Counted from the stretch's first letter, positions 16,782-24,743 are shown. The stretch: 64,000 nt of DNA from Marinobacterium_D sp050908845 (GCF_050908845.1 NZ_CP194171.1:930001-994000), one strand, 5' to 3'. Numbers and translations: made by a program. The notes: generated from the sequence alone by a model not told the origin.

Positions 16782-17330
16782 TTACTGCGCAGCCAGGTTC
16801 TGCTGGACTGCGCCGTCGCATGAGCCGCGGGCCAGCAGGGCCGGCGACAGCTGGATGCGGTCCGCCTTGTAATACTCGACCACGCCCTGGATATCGATCA
16901 CTTCAGCGCCATCGATACGGAAGCAGGCGATGTTTTTGTTCTGCCAGACTTTCTCCCAGCGCTTGTCACCACTGGACTGGCCCGGGGCAAAGGGACCGGC
17001 TATGCGCAGCCAGGCATTGTCACGTCCGCTTTTCTTGGCCTGCACCAGCTCGCCGTCCTTGGTGTAGGCGGTGGTCTTGAACATGACGTATTCAAGGGTG
17101 TTCTTGCTGTTGTTGGTGAAATCGATGTGGGCCGCAACTATGCCTCGGCTTTCCGGTGCCGCCGGGTGCATGTCGCGTATTACCAGCACCGGAGCCGGCT
17201 CAACCTTCTTGGGGACGGGTTTCTGTACCACCGGCTGCGGTTTCTGGGCACAGGCGGCCAGCAGCATTGCGCAGGTGGCAGGAATCACAATTCGACCAAG
17301 CCCCTTGAAGGACTTTTGCGGCTGTTTCAT
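16782..17330 (-). CDS. Putative lipoprotein of unknown function, 182 aa
   Basis: I do not recognise a named family. The N-terminus is a lipoprotein signal, RIVIPATCAMLLAACAQ, with the lipobox Cys at LAAC, then a Pro/Lys/Val-rich linker (VVQKPVPKKVEPAPV). The folded part looks like a beta-sandwich with HIDFTNNSKNTLEYVMFKTTAY. It has two cysteines near the end (IACFRIDG and ARGSCDG) that could form a periplasmic disulphide. It is monocistronic and probably outer-membrane anchored. Confidence 0.8.
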   Translation of the reverse strand: MKQPQKSFKGLGRIVIPATCAMLLAACAQKPQPVVQKPVPKKVEPAPVLVIRDMHPAAPESRGIVAAHIDFTNNSKNTLEYVMFKTTAYTKDGELVQAKKSGRDNAWLRIAGPFAPGQSSGDKRWEKVWQNKNIACFRIDGAEVIDIQGVVEYYKADRIQLSPALLARGSCDGAVQQNLAAQ

Positions 17331-17458
17331 GGATGGGCTCCCAGCGATTAGATATTTCTGGCGCTGCTGAAATACAGCTATTTCTCAGCAGCTCAACGTT
17401 GTACAAGTGTTGTATAAAACTTCTCCGCCAGCTGCAAACGTTTGTTTGAACCCAGGCC

Positions 17459-18493
17459 TTAGTCTTTGGGTGCAAGCAGCGTTTTCGATGGCTCTCCGGG
17501 CACTTCCCGTGCCAGGCGTGGTACCAGGTACCCCGGCAGCTGTGCCTGAAGCTCTGCCACCAGCCGTTTCGCCGTTTCATCGTCGATATCGAAATGAGCG
17601 GCACCGGCAACAGGGTCCAGTACAAACAGATAGTAGGGTAGCACGCCCGACTCGAACAGGGTTTCGCTCAGTATACGCAGGGTGTCCACGCTGTCGTTGA
17701 TCTCTCTCAGCAGCACCGCCTGGTTCAGTACGGTGACGCCGGCATCGATCAGCCGCCGGATGGCGTCGCGGACACTGGCGTCGATCTCCTGAGGGTGGTT
17801 GCAGTGCAGGACCAGCACCGGCTTGAGTCTGGTGGCGGTCAGTGCTGACACCAGGCCTTCGGTGACGCGCTCGGGGATCACGATAGGCAGTCGGGTGTGG
17901 ACGCGCAGGCGCTTCAGGTGTGGACGCTTGGCCAGGTCCGCGATCATCCGCTCCAGGCGGGAGTCCGGTGTTACCAGCGGGTCGCCGCCGGAAAGAATCG
18001 CTTCATGCAGCTCGGGGTGCGCATCTATATAGGCGAGTGCCTGCTGCCACTGATCGCCGCCGAGCTGGTTTTCCTGGTAGGGGAAATGGCGCCGGAAGCA
18101 GTAACGGCAGTTGATCGCGCAACCGCCGCTGCCGATCAGCAGCACGCGGTCTCTGTACTTGTGCACCACGCCGGGCACCGGGTTCGAGCCGAGCTCGGCC
18201 AATGGGTCGGTGCTGAAGCCGGTGACCGGTGTCATCTCCCGGCCCTGAGGTAGTACCTGCAGCAGGATCGGGTCCTGGGGATCGCCCCGGTGCATTCGCC
18301 TGACAAGCCCCCGGGGAACGCGCAGTTCAAACTGCGCATGGGCGCGATCGTCAGCGAGGTCCGCCGGCAGCTCCAGCAGGGCAAGCAGTTCGTTTGTATC
18401 GGTAACAGCGCTGCGCAGCGCCTGTTGCCAGGCGTCAGGGGCGGGCCAGGTCAGGGTCATGTCCGGGTTCTTCAACGGGATGGTGGGCGGCAT
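17459..18493 (-). CDS. epmB: EF-P beta-lysylation protein EpmB
   Basis: Radical-SAM lysine 2,3-aminomutase-like enzyme converting (S)-alpha-lysine to (R)-beta-lysine, which EpmA attaches to EF-P. At 344 aa it is the short EpmB form, not the longer fermentative KamA. The iron-sulphur cysteines are in CAINCRYCFRRHFPY and the PLP and SAM region includes EAILSGGDPLVTPD. It is divergent from efp, with the EpmA gene just beyond, so two modification enzymes flank their substrate. EpmC, the hydroxylase, is not in the window. Confidence 0.96.
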   Translation of the reverse strand: MPPTIPLKNPDMTLTWPAPDAWQQALRSAVTDTNELLALLELPADLADDRAHAQFELRVPRGLVRRMHRGDPQDPILLQVLPQGREMTPVTGFSTDPLAELGSNPVPGVVHKYRDRVLLIGSGGCAINCRYCFRRHFPYQENQLGGDQWQQALAYIDAHPELHEAILSGGDPLVTPDSRLERMIADLAKRPHLKRLRVHTRLPIVIPERVTEGLVSALTATRLKPVLVLHCNHPQEIDASVRDAIRRLIDAGVTVLNQAVLLREINDSVDTLRILSETLFESGVLPYYLFVLDPVAGAAHFDIDDETAKRLVAELQAQLPGYLVPRLAREVPGEPSKTLLAPKD

Positions 18494-18642
18494 TCTGCCG
18501 AATCAGTCCCCCGTCTATCAAGTCCATGCAGGTGGACTTGGCCGGAGCCTCCCCTGTACACTTTAGCGCACTTTTTCCGCCGGCTTTCCCGGCACGTTTG
18601 CAAGATTTTAAGCTTAATCCAAGCATAAAACGGAACCATCCA

Positions 18643-19206
18643 ATGGCAACTTACTCCAGCAACCAGTTTAAAAACGGCCTCAAGGTAATGATCGATGGCG
18701 ATCCCTGCACCATGGTCGATGTAGATTTCGTCAAACCGGGTAAGGGGCAGGCGTTCACCCGCGTGCGTCTGCGCAACCTGATGACCGGCCGTATCTGGGA
18801 GCGGACCTTCAAGTCCAACGAATCCTTGGAAGGCGCCGATGTCATGGACCGTGACATGGAATACCTCTACAACGATGGTGAAATGTGGCACTTCATGGAG
18901 CCGAGCAGCTTCGAACAGTTCGCTGCCGACCAGGCCGCTGTGGGCGACGCCGGCAAGTGGCTCAAAGAGCAGGACAAGTGCCTGATCACGCTGTGGAACG
19001 ACAATCCGATCGCTGTTACGCCGCCGAACTTTGTCGAGCTCGAAGTGGTTGAAACCGATCCGGGCCTTAAGGGCGATACCGCTCAGGGTGGCTCCAAGCC
19101 GGCGACACTGAGCACCGGTGCTGTCGTGCGTGTGCCGCTGTTCATCGAACGGGGTGAAGTGCTGAAAATCGACACCCGTACCGGTGAATACGTCAGCCGC
19201 GCCTGA
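18643..19206 (+). CDS. efp: Translation elongation factor P
   Basis: Ribosome-binding factor that rescues stalling at polyproline. It is 188 aa from the ATG at 18643 (MATYSSNQFKNGLKVM); the open frame extends upstream to 18526 but conservation starts here. The modified residue Lys34 lies in the loop FVKPGKGQAF, the lysine-type tip that EpmA/EpmB use. Three domains are present, ending in the conserved VPLFIERGEVLKIDTRTGEYVSR. A terminator follows, so epmA downstream is probably transcribed separately. Confidence 0.99.
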   Translation: MATYSSNQFKNGLKVMIDGDPCTMVDVDFVKPGKGQAFTRVRLRNLMTGRIWERTFKSNESLEGADVMDRDMEYLYNDGEMWHFMEPSSFEQFAADQAAVGDAGKWLKEQDKCLITLWNDNPIAVTPPNFVELEVVETDPGLKGDTAQGGSKPATLSTGAVVRVPLFIERGEVLKIDTRTGEYVSRA

Positions 19207-19214
19207 TAGCTGCG

Positions 19215-19239
19215 ACGGCCCCCGGGCGGGGCCGTTTTG
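19215..19239 (+). terminator. Rho-independent terminator of efp
   Basis: ACGGCCCC and GGGGCCGT form an 8-bp stem around a 5-base loop, running into TTTT, nine bases after the efp stop. It isolates efp from the riboswitch-epmA unit. Confidence 0.85.
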
Positions 19240-19262
19240 CTGTGCCGCAGAGCGCAGGATAA

Positions 19263-19312
19263 GAGCAGTATCCCTGATTGAAAATTAATCGATACCGGGG
19301 ATGGTGCTGCTC
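19263..19312 (+). repeat. Long imperfect inverted repeat in the efp-epmA gap
   Basis: Arms GAGCAG-t-ATCCC and GGGAT-ggtg-CTGCTC pair across an A/T-rich centre and are followed by AGATTTTG. It could be a second terminator or an operator. No function can be assigned from sequence alone. Confidence 0.45.
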
Positions 19313-19410
19313 AGATTTTGTTGCTAGCATGCTGATACGGATATCGATAGGCGTTCAGGCCGCCCAACCTGTACGTTGCCCAAATATCGATTCCGCATTC
19401 CAGCGAAAGA

Positions 19411-19499
19411 GTCTCTCTCGAAAAGGCAATCTCGGGTAACCGGGTGCGCAAAGCTACGGGTTTAAATGGATTAGACCGCCGGGCTACCGAAGGAGAGAC
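19411..19499 (+). ncRNA. Cyclic di-GMP class I (GEMM-I) riboswitch aptamer upstream of epmA
   Basis: P1 is an 8-bp helix (19411-19418 with 19492-19499). Inside it the hallmark elements occur in order: AAAAGGCAA (5' ligand-binding strand); a 5-bp hairpin capped by the GNRA loop GUAA (19431-19444 region); GCGCAAAGC; a P3 hairpin with 7-bp arms GGUUUAA/UUAGACC; and GCCGGGCUACCGA, the conserved 3' strand of GEMM-I RNAs. The expected ligand-contacting G before CAA, the A in CAAAG and the C in ACCG are all retained. That favours c-di-GMP over cGAMP. The only gene downstream on this strand is epmA, 39 bases away, with a terminator-like element between. Confidence 0.88.
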
Positions 19500-19506
19500 A
19501 CCCCCT

Positions 19507-19536
19507 ACCGACCTTTTCCTCAAGTCCGGTTTTTTC
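19507..19536 (+). terminator. Riboswitch expression platform: terminator-like hairpin just before epmA
   Basis: ACCGAC (19507-19512) can pair with GTCCGGT (19525-19531, one bulged C), followed at once by a run of T ending two bases before the epmA ATG. The 3' strand of P1 (AGGAGAG) can alternatively pair with CUUUUCCU in the loop of this hairpin. Ligand-stabilised P1 would therefore free the terminator, predicting that c-di-GMP turns epmA off. The direction of control is inference. Confidence 0.55.
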
Positions 19537-19537
19537 A

Positions 19538-20509
19538 ATGCTACCGAGTGAAGACTGGCGTCCCAGTGCGTCCATCGATTCCTTGCGGTCCCGTGCCCGG
19601 CTTCTGGCGCTTGTCCGTGATTTTTTTGCGTCCCGAAACGTCCTCGAAGTTGATACCCAGCTGCTTTCCCACTGTGCCGTCAGTGACCCCTTTATTGACT
19701 CGATAGAGGCGTCCTACAGTCCTGCACCGGGGCAACCGGCGCATTCGCTCTACCTGCAGACCTCGCCCGAATACGCCATGAAGCGGCTCCTCGCGGCCGG
19801 CAGCGGAGCGATCTATCAGCTTGGCAAGGTGTTTCGCAATGGTGAATCCGGTAGTCGTCACAACCCGGAGTTCACCATGCTGGAGTGGTATCGGCCCGGC
19901 TGGGATGCAGGGGCGTTGATGGACGAGGTGGAGGCGCTGGTGGCGGCTGCGATCCCGGCGTTCAGCGCAGAGCGGATCAGCTACCGCGCGCTGTTTCAGC
20001 GTGAGCTGGGGCTGGATCCGCACCGCGCCAGCGCCGCCGAACTTGCGCGTCGCTGTCGTGAGCATGTCGACGCACCGTTCGATGATGATGATAGGGATAC
20101 CTGGCTCAACCTGCTGATGTCCGAGGTGATCGAACCCCGGCTGCAGAGTGCCGTGTTTGTGCACAGCTTTCCCGCCTCTCAGGCGGCGCTGGCGCAGGTG
20201 GTGGAGGATGAAACCGGCACCCCGGTAGCCACCCGTTTTGAGCTTTTTGTACGCGGTATCGAACTGGCCAACGGCTACCAGGAGCTGACCGATGCGCGGG
20301 AGCAGGCGCGCCGGCTGCTGCAGGATCAGAACCAGCGCGCCGGGCTCGGATTACCTCAGCGTCCGCTGGAGCAGCGCCTGGTGGCGGCGCTGGAGGCGGG
20401 GATGCCGGACAGTGCCGGCGTCGCCCTAGGCTTCGACCGTCTGGCCATGCTGGCGCTGGGTGCAGCACGCATCGACGAGGTGATCCCGTTCAGCTTTGAA
20501 CGTGCCTGA
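19538..20509 (+). CDS. epmA: EF-P--(R)-beta-lysine ligase EpmA (GenX/PoxA/YjeA)
   Basis: A paralogue of the class II lysyl-tRNA synthetase core that attaches (R)-beta-lysine to Lys34 of EF-P. It is 323 aa with no anticodon-binding domain. Class II motif 2 is seen in RNGESGSRHNPEFTMLEWYRP and motif 3 in GVALGFDRLAMLALG; the substrate region includes GIELANGYQELTDAREQ. The ATG at 19538 reproduces the family N-terminus (DWRPSASIDSLRSRARLL). No Shine-Dalgarno precedes it; the preceding bases are the T run of the terminator-like hairpin below the GEMM-I aptamer. Confidence 0.97.
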   Translation: MLPSEDWRPSASIDSLRSRARLLALVRDFFASRNVLEVDTQLLSHCAVSDPFIDSIEASYSPAPGQPAHSLYLQTSPEYAMKRLLAAGSGAIYQLGKVFRNGESGSRHNPEFTMLEWYRPGWDAGALMDEVEALVAAAIPAFSAERISYRALFQRELGLDPHRASAAELARRCREHVDAPFDDDDRDTWLNLLMSEVIEPRLQSAVFVHSFPASQAALAQVVEDETGTPVATRFELFVRGIELANGYQELTDAREQARRLLQDQNQRAGLGLPQRPLEQRLVAALEAGMPDSAGVALGFDRLAMLALGAARIDEVIPFSFERA

Positions 20510-20516
20510 AACGGGT

Positions 20517-21671
20517 TCAGGCGGGCAGTGAGTTCAGCAGTCCCCGCCGGATCCGGTCCACCGCTTCCTCGACCCAGGCGCGTGGACAGCCGAAGTTCAG
20601 GCGCATGAACCGGTCATCACCAAAATCTCTGCCTGGTGAAAGGCCAACGCCCGCCTGCTCGAAAAAGTGGGCCGGGTTTTCCAGCTTGGCGCCGCTGACA
20701 TCGATCCAGGCCAGGTATGTTGCCTCTATCGGGTCCAGCTTCAGGCCGGGCAGTGCGTTGATCTGTTCCACCAGGTAGTCACGGTTGCCACGCAGATAGT
20801 TCAGCTGCGCCTCGTTCCAGGCATCACCATCGGCGTAGGCCGCTTCTGCGGCGGTGTAACCCAGCAGATTGACATCGGGAACGATTCCCTTGCGCACGCG
20901 TTGAAACTGCCGCCTAAGCTGGGCGTCAGGAATAACCGCGAATGCACAGCCGAGGCCGGCGATATTGTAGGTCTTGCTCGGCGCCATCAGGGTGATGGTG
21001 CGGGCCGCCAGCTCCTCGCTCAGCGAGGCCAGCGGAATATGCTCAAGCCCCGGCTCCAGAATCAGGTCGCAGTGGACCTCGTCGGAGCAGACCAGCAGAT
21101 CGTGGCGCAGAACAATCTGACCAAGCTGCTCCAGCTCCTCTCGGCGATAGACGGTGCCGCCCGGGTTGTGCGGGTTGCAGAACAGCAGCAGGCGAGTGGC
21201 GGGGGTGATCGCCTGCTCCAGCGCGTCGAAGTCGATGCGCAGTCGACCGTTGTCGCGGACCATCGGCAGGGTCAACATCTCCCGCTCCGATAGCCTCGGC
21301 GCCGACATGAATGGCGGGTAGATCGGCTGCGGTGTCATCACCGTCGCACCCGGCTCGGTGGCGGCGCGGCAGGCCAGGTGCAGGCCGCAGACCAGCCCCG
21401 GCAGCCAGACCAGTTGATCGCTGCTGACGGTCCAGTCATAGCGTCGCTGCAGTCTTTCGCAGACCCGCTCGTTCAGTGTTGCAGGCGTATTGGTATAGCC
21501 GAACACACCGTGATCGACACGTTCGTGCAGGGCTGCAAGTACCGAGGGGGGCGCCATGAAATCGGTGTCGGCTACCCACATCGGCAGGATTTCCTGGTCG
21601 CGATACTTTTCCCATTTCTGGCTGGCGGTGTCGCGGCGGTCGATCAGTCGGTCGAAATCGGTCGGAGACAT
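20517..21671 (-). CDS. patB: PatB/MalY-type cystathionine beta-lyase (PLP aminotransferase fold)
   Basis: PLP enzyme cleaving the C-S bond of cystathionine or related beta-thio amino acids. At 384 aa it has the MalY/PatB opening DRRDTASQKWEKYRDQEILPMWVADTDF, the FCNPHNPGGTVY motif, SDEVHCDL, and the PLP Lys in MAPSKTYNIAGL. It is convergent with epmA (7 bases between) and divergent from leuA. The real substrate could be another cysteine or selenocysteine conjugate. Confidence 0.9.
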   Translation of the reverse strand: MSPTDFDRLIDRRDTASQKWEKYRDQEILPMWVADTDFMAPPSVLAALHERVDHGVFGYTNTPATLNERVCERLQRRYDWTVSSDQLVWLPGLVCGLHLACRAATEPGATVMTPQPIYPPFMSAPRLSEREMLTLPMVRDNGRLRIDFDALEQAITPATRLLLFCNPHNPGGTVYRREELEQLGQIVLRHDLLVCSDEVHCDLILEPGLEHIPLASLSEELAARTITLMAPSKTYNIAGLGCAFAVIPDAQLRRQFQRVRKGIVPDVNLLGYTAAEAAYADGDAWNEAQLNYLRGNRDYLVEQINALPGLKLDPIEATYLAWIDVSGAKLENPAHFFEQAGVGLSPGRDFGDDRFMRLNFGCPRAWVEEAVDRIRRGLLNSLPA

Positions 21672-21761
21672 GCTTACCCTTCGATCTGGCTGTTGTCGGT
21701 GAGGTTAGGTTAACCCATAGTGAATGCCGGTCGCAGCACCCTGTTTTAAAGCAGGTGTTCA

Positions 21762-21778
21762 GGCGCTATATTAGCGCC
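21762..21778. promoter_or_regulatory. Perfect palindrome in the patB-leuA divergent region
   Basis: GGCGCTATATTAGCGCC, 7-bp arms around TAT. It is operator-like and contains a TATATT that could serve as a -10 on either strand. No regulator is identifiable. Confidence 0.45.
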
Positions 21779-21791
21779 GCATCCACCCTCC

Positions 21792-21814
21792 ATGGGCTGT
21801 ATACTGTAGCCCAT
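21792..21814. promoter_or_regulatory. Operator-like inverted repeat over the likely leuA -10
   Basis: ATGGGCT and AGCCCAT, 7-bp arms around a 9-base centre that contains TATACT, a good -10 hexamer about 50 bases before leuA. A repressor bound here would block RNA polymerase. As RNA it could also be a small hairpin at the start of the leader. Confidence 0.45.
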
Positions 21815-21855
21815 ATCGTTACAGGCTGTGCGAGCCAAAGAATTCGGAGAACACC

Positions 21856-23397
21856 ATGAGTAGCCAGGATCGAGTCATAGTTTTTGATACCACCCTGCGT
21901 GACGGCGAACAGAGCCCGGGCGCATCGATGACGCGAGACGAAAAGCTACGCATTGCGCGACAGCTGGAACGGATGCGGGTGGATGTGATCGAGGCGGGCT
22001 TCGCCATCGCCAGCGTTGGTGACTTCGAGTCGGTGCAGGCGATCGCGCGCACGATCAAGGACAGCACCGTCTGTTCCCTGTCCCGGGCGCTGGATGCGGA
22101 TATCGACCGCGCAGGTGAGGCGCTGCGCGAGGCGAACTCCGGTCGTATCCACACCTTTATCGCCACCTCGCCGATCCACATGAAGTACAAGCTGCAGATG
22201 GATCCGGATCAGGTGGTCGAAAGCGCCGTGCGCGCCGTTACCCGTGCCCGTGGCCTGATCGACGATGTGGAGTTTTCACTGGAAGACGCCAGCCGCTCCG
22301 AGATGGATTTCATGTGCCGTATCATCGAGCGCGTGATCGATGCTGGCGCACGCACCATCAACATTCCCGATACGGTTGGTTACGCCGTGCCGGAAGAGTT
22401 CGGTAACCGCATCGCCGAACTGCTGCGGCGCATTCCCAATGCCGACAAGGCGATCTTCTCCGTGCACTGCCACAACGACCTGGGACTGGCGGTGGCTAAC
22501 TCCCTGGCCGCAGTCAGTGCCGGTGCCCGCCAGGTGGAATGCACCATCAACGGTCTCGGTGAACGTGCCGGTAACGCCGCGCTGGAAGAGATCGTTATGG
22601 CGCTGCGCACCCGCAAGGATATGCTCGGTCTGGAAACGGCTATCGATACGACCCAGATCGTACCCGCCTCGCGCCTGGTCTCCAGCGTCACGGGCTTCCC
22701 AGTGCAGCCCAACAAGGCGATCGTCGGTGCCAACGCCTTTGCGCATGAATCCGGCATCCATCAGGATGGCGTGCTCAAGCATCGCGAAACCTACGAGATC
22801 ATGACCGCCCAGGATGTGGGCTGGAACACCAACCGCATGGTGCTGGGCAAGCACTCAGGCCGTGCCGCCTTCCGCGCACGCTTGGAAGAGCTGGGTACCA
22901 GCTTTGCGACCGATGCCGAATTGAATACCGCCTTTACCCGTTTCAAGGAACTGGCGGACAAGAAACACGAGATCTTCGATGAAGACCTGATGGCGCTGGT
23001 CAGTGATGCCCGCGCCGAAGCGGCCAGCGAAAAATACCGCCTCAGTAGCCTCAGCGTCACCTCCCAGACCGGTGAAATACCGGTAGCCAGCGTGAAGCTG
23101 ATGATCGGTGGCGAAGAGTATGCCGCTGAATCCCAGGGTAGCGGTCCGGTGGATGCCACCTTCAAGGCGATCGAGCAGGTCGCCAACTCAGGTGCCAGTC
23201 TGCTGATTTATTCGGTCAATGCGGTGACCGAGGGTACCGATTCCCAGGGTGAGGTAACTGTGCGCCTGGAGAAAGGCGGGCGGATCGTCAACGGCCTGGG
23301 TGCGGATACCGATATCATTATTGCCTCGGGCAAGGCGTATCTGCATGCCCTGAACATGCTCGACGCCAATATTCAGAAAGCGCACCCTCAGGTGTGA
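21856..23397 (+). CDS. leuA: 2-isopropylmalate synthase LeuA
   Basis: First committed enzyme of leucine biosynthesis: acetyl-CoA plus 2-oxoisovalerate gives 2-isopropylmalate. At 513 aa it is the Escherichia coli-like form. The catalytic barrel has DTTLRDGEQSPGAS at the N-terminus, the metal-binding HCHNDLGLAVAN and GLGERAGNAALEEI, and a linker with HESGIHQDG. The C-terminal leucine-binding regulatory domain includes TDSQGEVTVRLEKGGR. GGAGAA precedes the ATG. leuB, leuC and leuD are not adjacent. Confidence 0.98.
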   Translation: MSSQDRVIVFDTTLRDGEQSPGASMTRDEKLRIARQLERMRVDVIEAGFAIASVGDFESVQAIARTIKDSTVCSLSRALDADIDRAGEALREANSGRIHTFIATSPIHMKYKLQMDPDQVVESAVRAVTRARGLIDDVEFSLEDASRSEMDFMCRIIERVIDAGARTINIPDTVGYAVPEEFGNRIAELLRRIPNADKAIFSVHCHNDLGLAVANSLAAVSAGARQVECTINGLGERAGNAALEEIVMALRTRKDMLGLETAIDTTQIVPASRLVSSVTGFPVQPNKAIVGANAFAHESGIHQDGVLKHRETYEIMTAQDVGWNTNRMVLGKHSGRAAFRARLEELGTSFATDAELNTAFTRFKELADKKHEIFDEDLMALVSDARAEAASEKYRLSSLSVTSQTGEIPVASVKLMIGGEEYAAESQGSGPVDATFKAIEQVANSGASLLIYSVNAVTEGTDSQGEVTVRLEKGGRIVNGLGADTDIIIASGKAYLHALNMLDANIQKAHPQV

Positions 23398-23425
23398 AGG
23401 ACGCCGTTGTGAAGGACAAAGCCGC

Positions 23426-24301
23426 GTGAGCGTTACCCGGGAACAGCACAGACACGACTACCTGAGTGCCATCGGCATTACCAGTTGGCTGCCGCGCACC
23501 GCGCTGCCCGGCGCGGCGCCTTCGGCGGATTGGGTATCCGGTTTTGTCCATGGCCAGGAAGATGTCTGGGACTCGGAAGAACCTGATTCGGTTGAGCCTG
23601 CCCAGGCCGCCCGCGAGGCGGTGGCGACTGCTGCCCCGGAGACAGCGCCGCTAATGCCCAGTGCCGCTGGACAGGAGGCGCGAGCGGCAGCACGTGCATC
23701 GCTGGACCTGGAGATGGCTGCTGAGACTAAGTCCAAGCCCAAGCCGGCAGCTCAGCAAGCCGTCAGCAAAGACGAGATGGAAGCACCCAGGGTTTCCGCG
23801 CGTCCGGGCCCGCGTGTCGAAGCGCCGAGAGTCAAGCTGGCGTTTGTGTTGGCGGGCGATCTGCTGGTGGTAGACAGTCTGCCACCGGCGGGCCGTCAGG
23901 GTTTTGGGCAACAGCATCAGCGCCTGTTGCGGGGCATACTGACGGCACTGGGGCAGAGCGAAGCGCCGAGCGATGCCTCGCTGCTCTCCTGGCCTGTGTT
24001 AGCAGGCGCGTCGCTGAATCAGGGGCCGGATGAGCTGGCGAAAGCGGTCGCCCGCAAGCTGGAACTGACGCTGGCGCTGAAACCGGTACGTGGCGCCTTG
24101 CTGCTTGGCGAGAGTGCTGCGCAATGGCTGCTGGGCCGGGAAGAGGGGCTGGATGTGCTGCGCGGCATCCGCTTCACGCTGCAGGGCGGTATCGCCTGTG
24201 TCGCCAGTCACAGTCTCAGTGAGGCGCTGCAACTTCCCGAGATGAAAGCCGGCATCTGGCGGGATATCCAGCCGCTGCGAGCGCGGACTGGCAATGGCTG
24301 A
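23426..24301 (+). CDS. HolD-like protein, candidate DNA polymerase III psi subunit
   Basis: 291 aa, ending 8 bases inside rimI, the position of holD in Escherichia coli. The N-terminus YLSAIGITSWLPRTALPGA resembles the chi-binding end of psi (LGIT-W--R pattern). The C-terminal part (about residues 135-285) looks like a uracil-glycosylase-like fold, as in the large psi proteins of pseudomonads. Between them lies an Ala/Pro/Lys/Glu-rich low-complexity linker of about 90 residues. Psi would link chi and single-strand binding protein to the clamp loader. The assignment rests mainly on synteny and the N-terminal motif. Confidence 0.72.
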   Translation: MSVTREQHRHDYLSAIGITSWLPRTALPGAAPSADWVSGFVHGQEDVWDSEEPDSVEPAQAAREAVATAAPETAPLMPSAAGQEARAAARASLDLEMAAETKSKPKPAAQQAVSKDEMEAPRVSARPGPRVEAPRVKLAFVLAGDLLVVDSLPPAGRQGFGQQHQRLLRGILTALGQSEAPSDASLLSWPVLAGASLNQGPDELAKAVARKLELTLALKPVRGALLLGESAAQWLLGREEGLDVLRGIRFTLQGGIACVASHSLSEALQLPEMKAGIWRDIQPLRARTGNG

Positions 24302-24743
24302 CCTGCGCCCGGCGAATAAAAACGATCTGGCGATTTTGCGCAGACTCGACGATCGCTGTTTCGATGAGGCCTGGTCGGAAAAAATCTGGCTCGGCTGGCT
24401 CTCGAATCCCAAACGCTACCGTTGCTGGTTATTGATGGAAGCCGACGTCGCGCTCGGCTTTCTACTGTTCGGCGTGGTGCTGGATGAAGCGGAGCTGCTG
24501 CGTATCGGTGTGGACCCTGCGCGTCAGGGCGAGGGGCTGGCTGCCGCTATGCTCAGGACCGTGCAGTCAGGGCTGGCTGCGCAAGGTGTTGCCAGCTGTC
24601 ACCTCGAGGTCCGCGAGTCCAACTATGCCGCCCAGCGGCTTTATCAGCATTGCGGCTGGACGCCCAGCGGGCGCCGACGCAACTATTACGCCGCCGAGGA
24701 TGGCAGCGAGGATGCACTGCTCTTTACCCTTGGGCTGGATTGA
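24294..24743 (+). CDS. rimI: Ribosomal protein S18-alanine N-acetyltransferase RimI
   Basis: GNAT-family acetyltransferase modifying the N-terminal alanine of S18. 149 aa. The acetyl-CoA loop is in ELLRIGVDPARQGEGLAAAML, a mild variant of the usual R/Q-x-x-G-x-G/A, and the C-terminal region has HLEVRESNYAAQRLYQHCGW. It overlaps the holD-like gene by 8 bases, so the two are coupled. Confidence 0.93.
   Translation: MADLRPANKNDLAILRRLDDRCFDEAWSEKIWLGWLSNPKRYRCWLLMEADVALGFLLFGVVLDEAELLRIGVDPARQGEGLAAAMLRTVQSGLAAQGVASCHLEVRESNYAAQRLYQHCGWTPSGRRRNYYAAEDGSEDALLFTLGLD

Noticed and set aside
19311..19538. 75-codon minus-strand frame between efp and epmA
   Set aside because: It lies on the reverse complement of the riboswitch and terminator; its apparent coding potential is explained by RNA structure on the plus strand.
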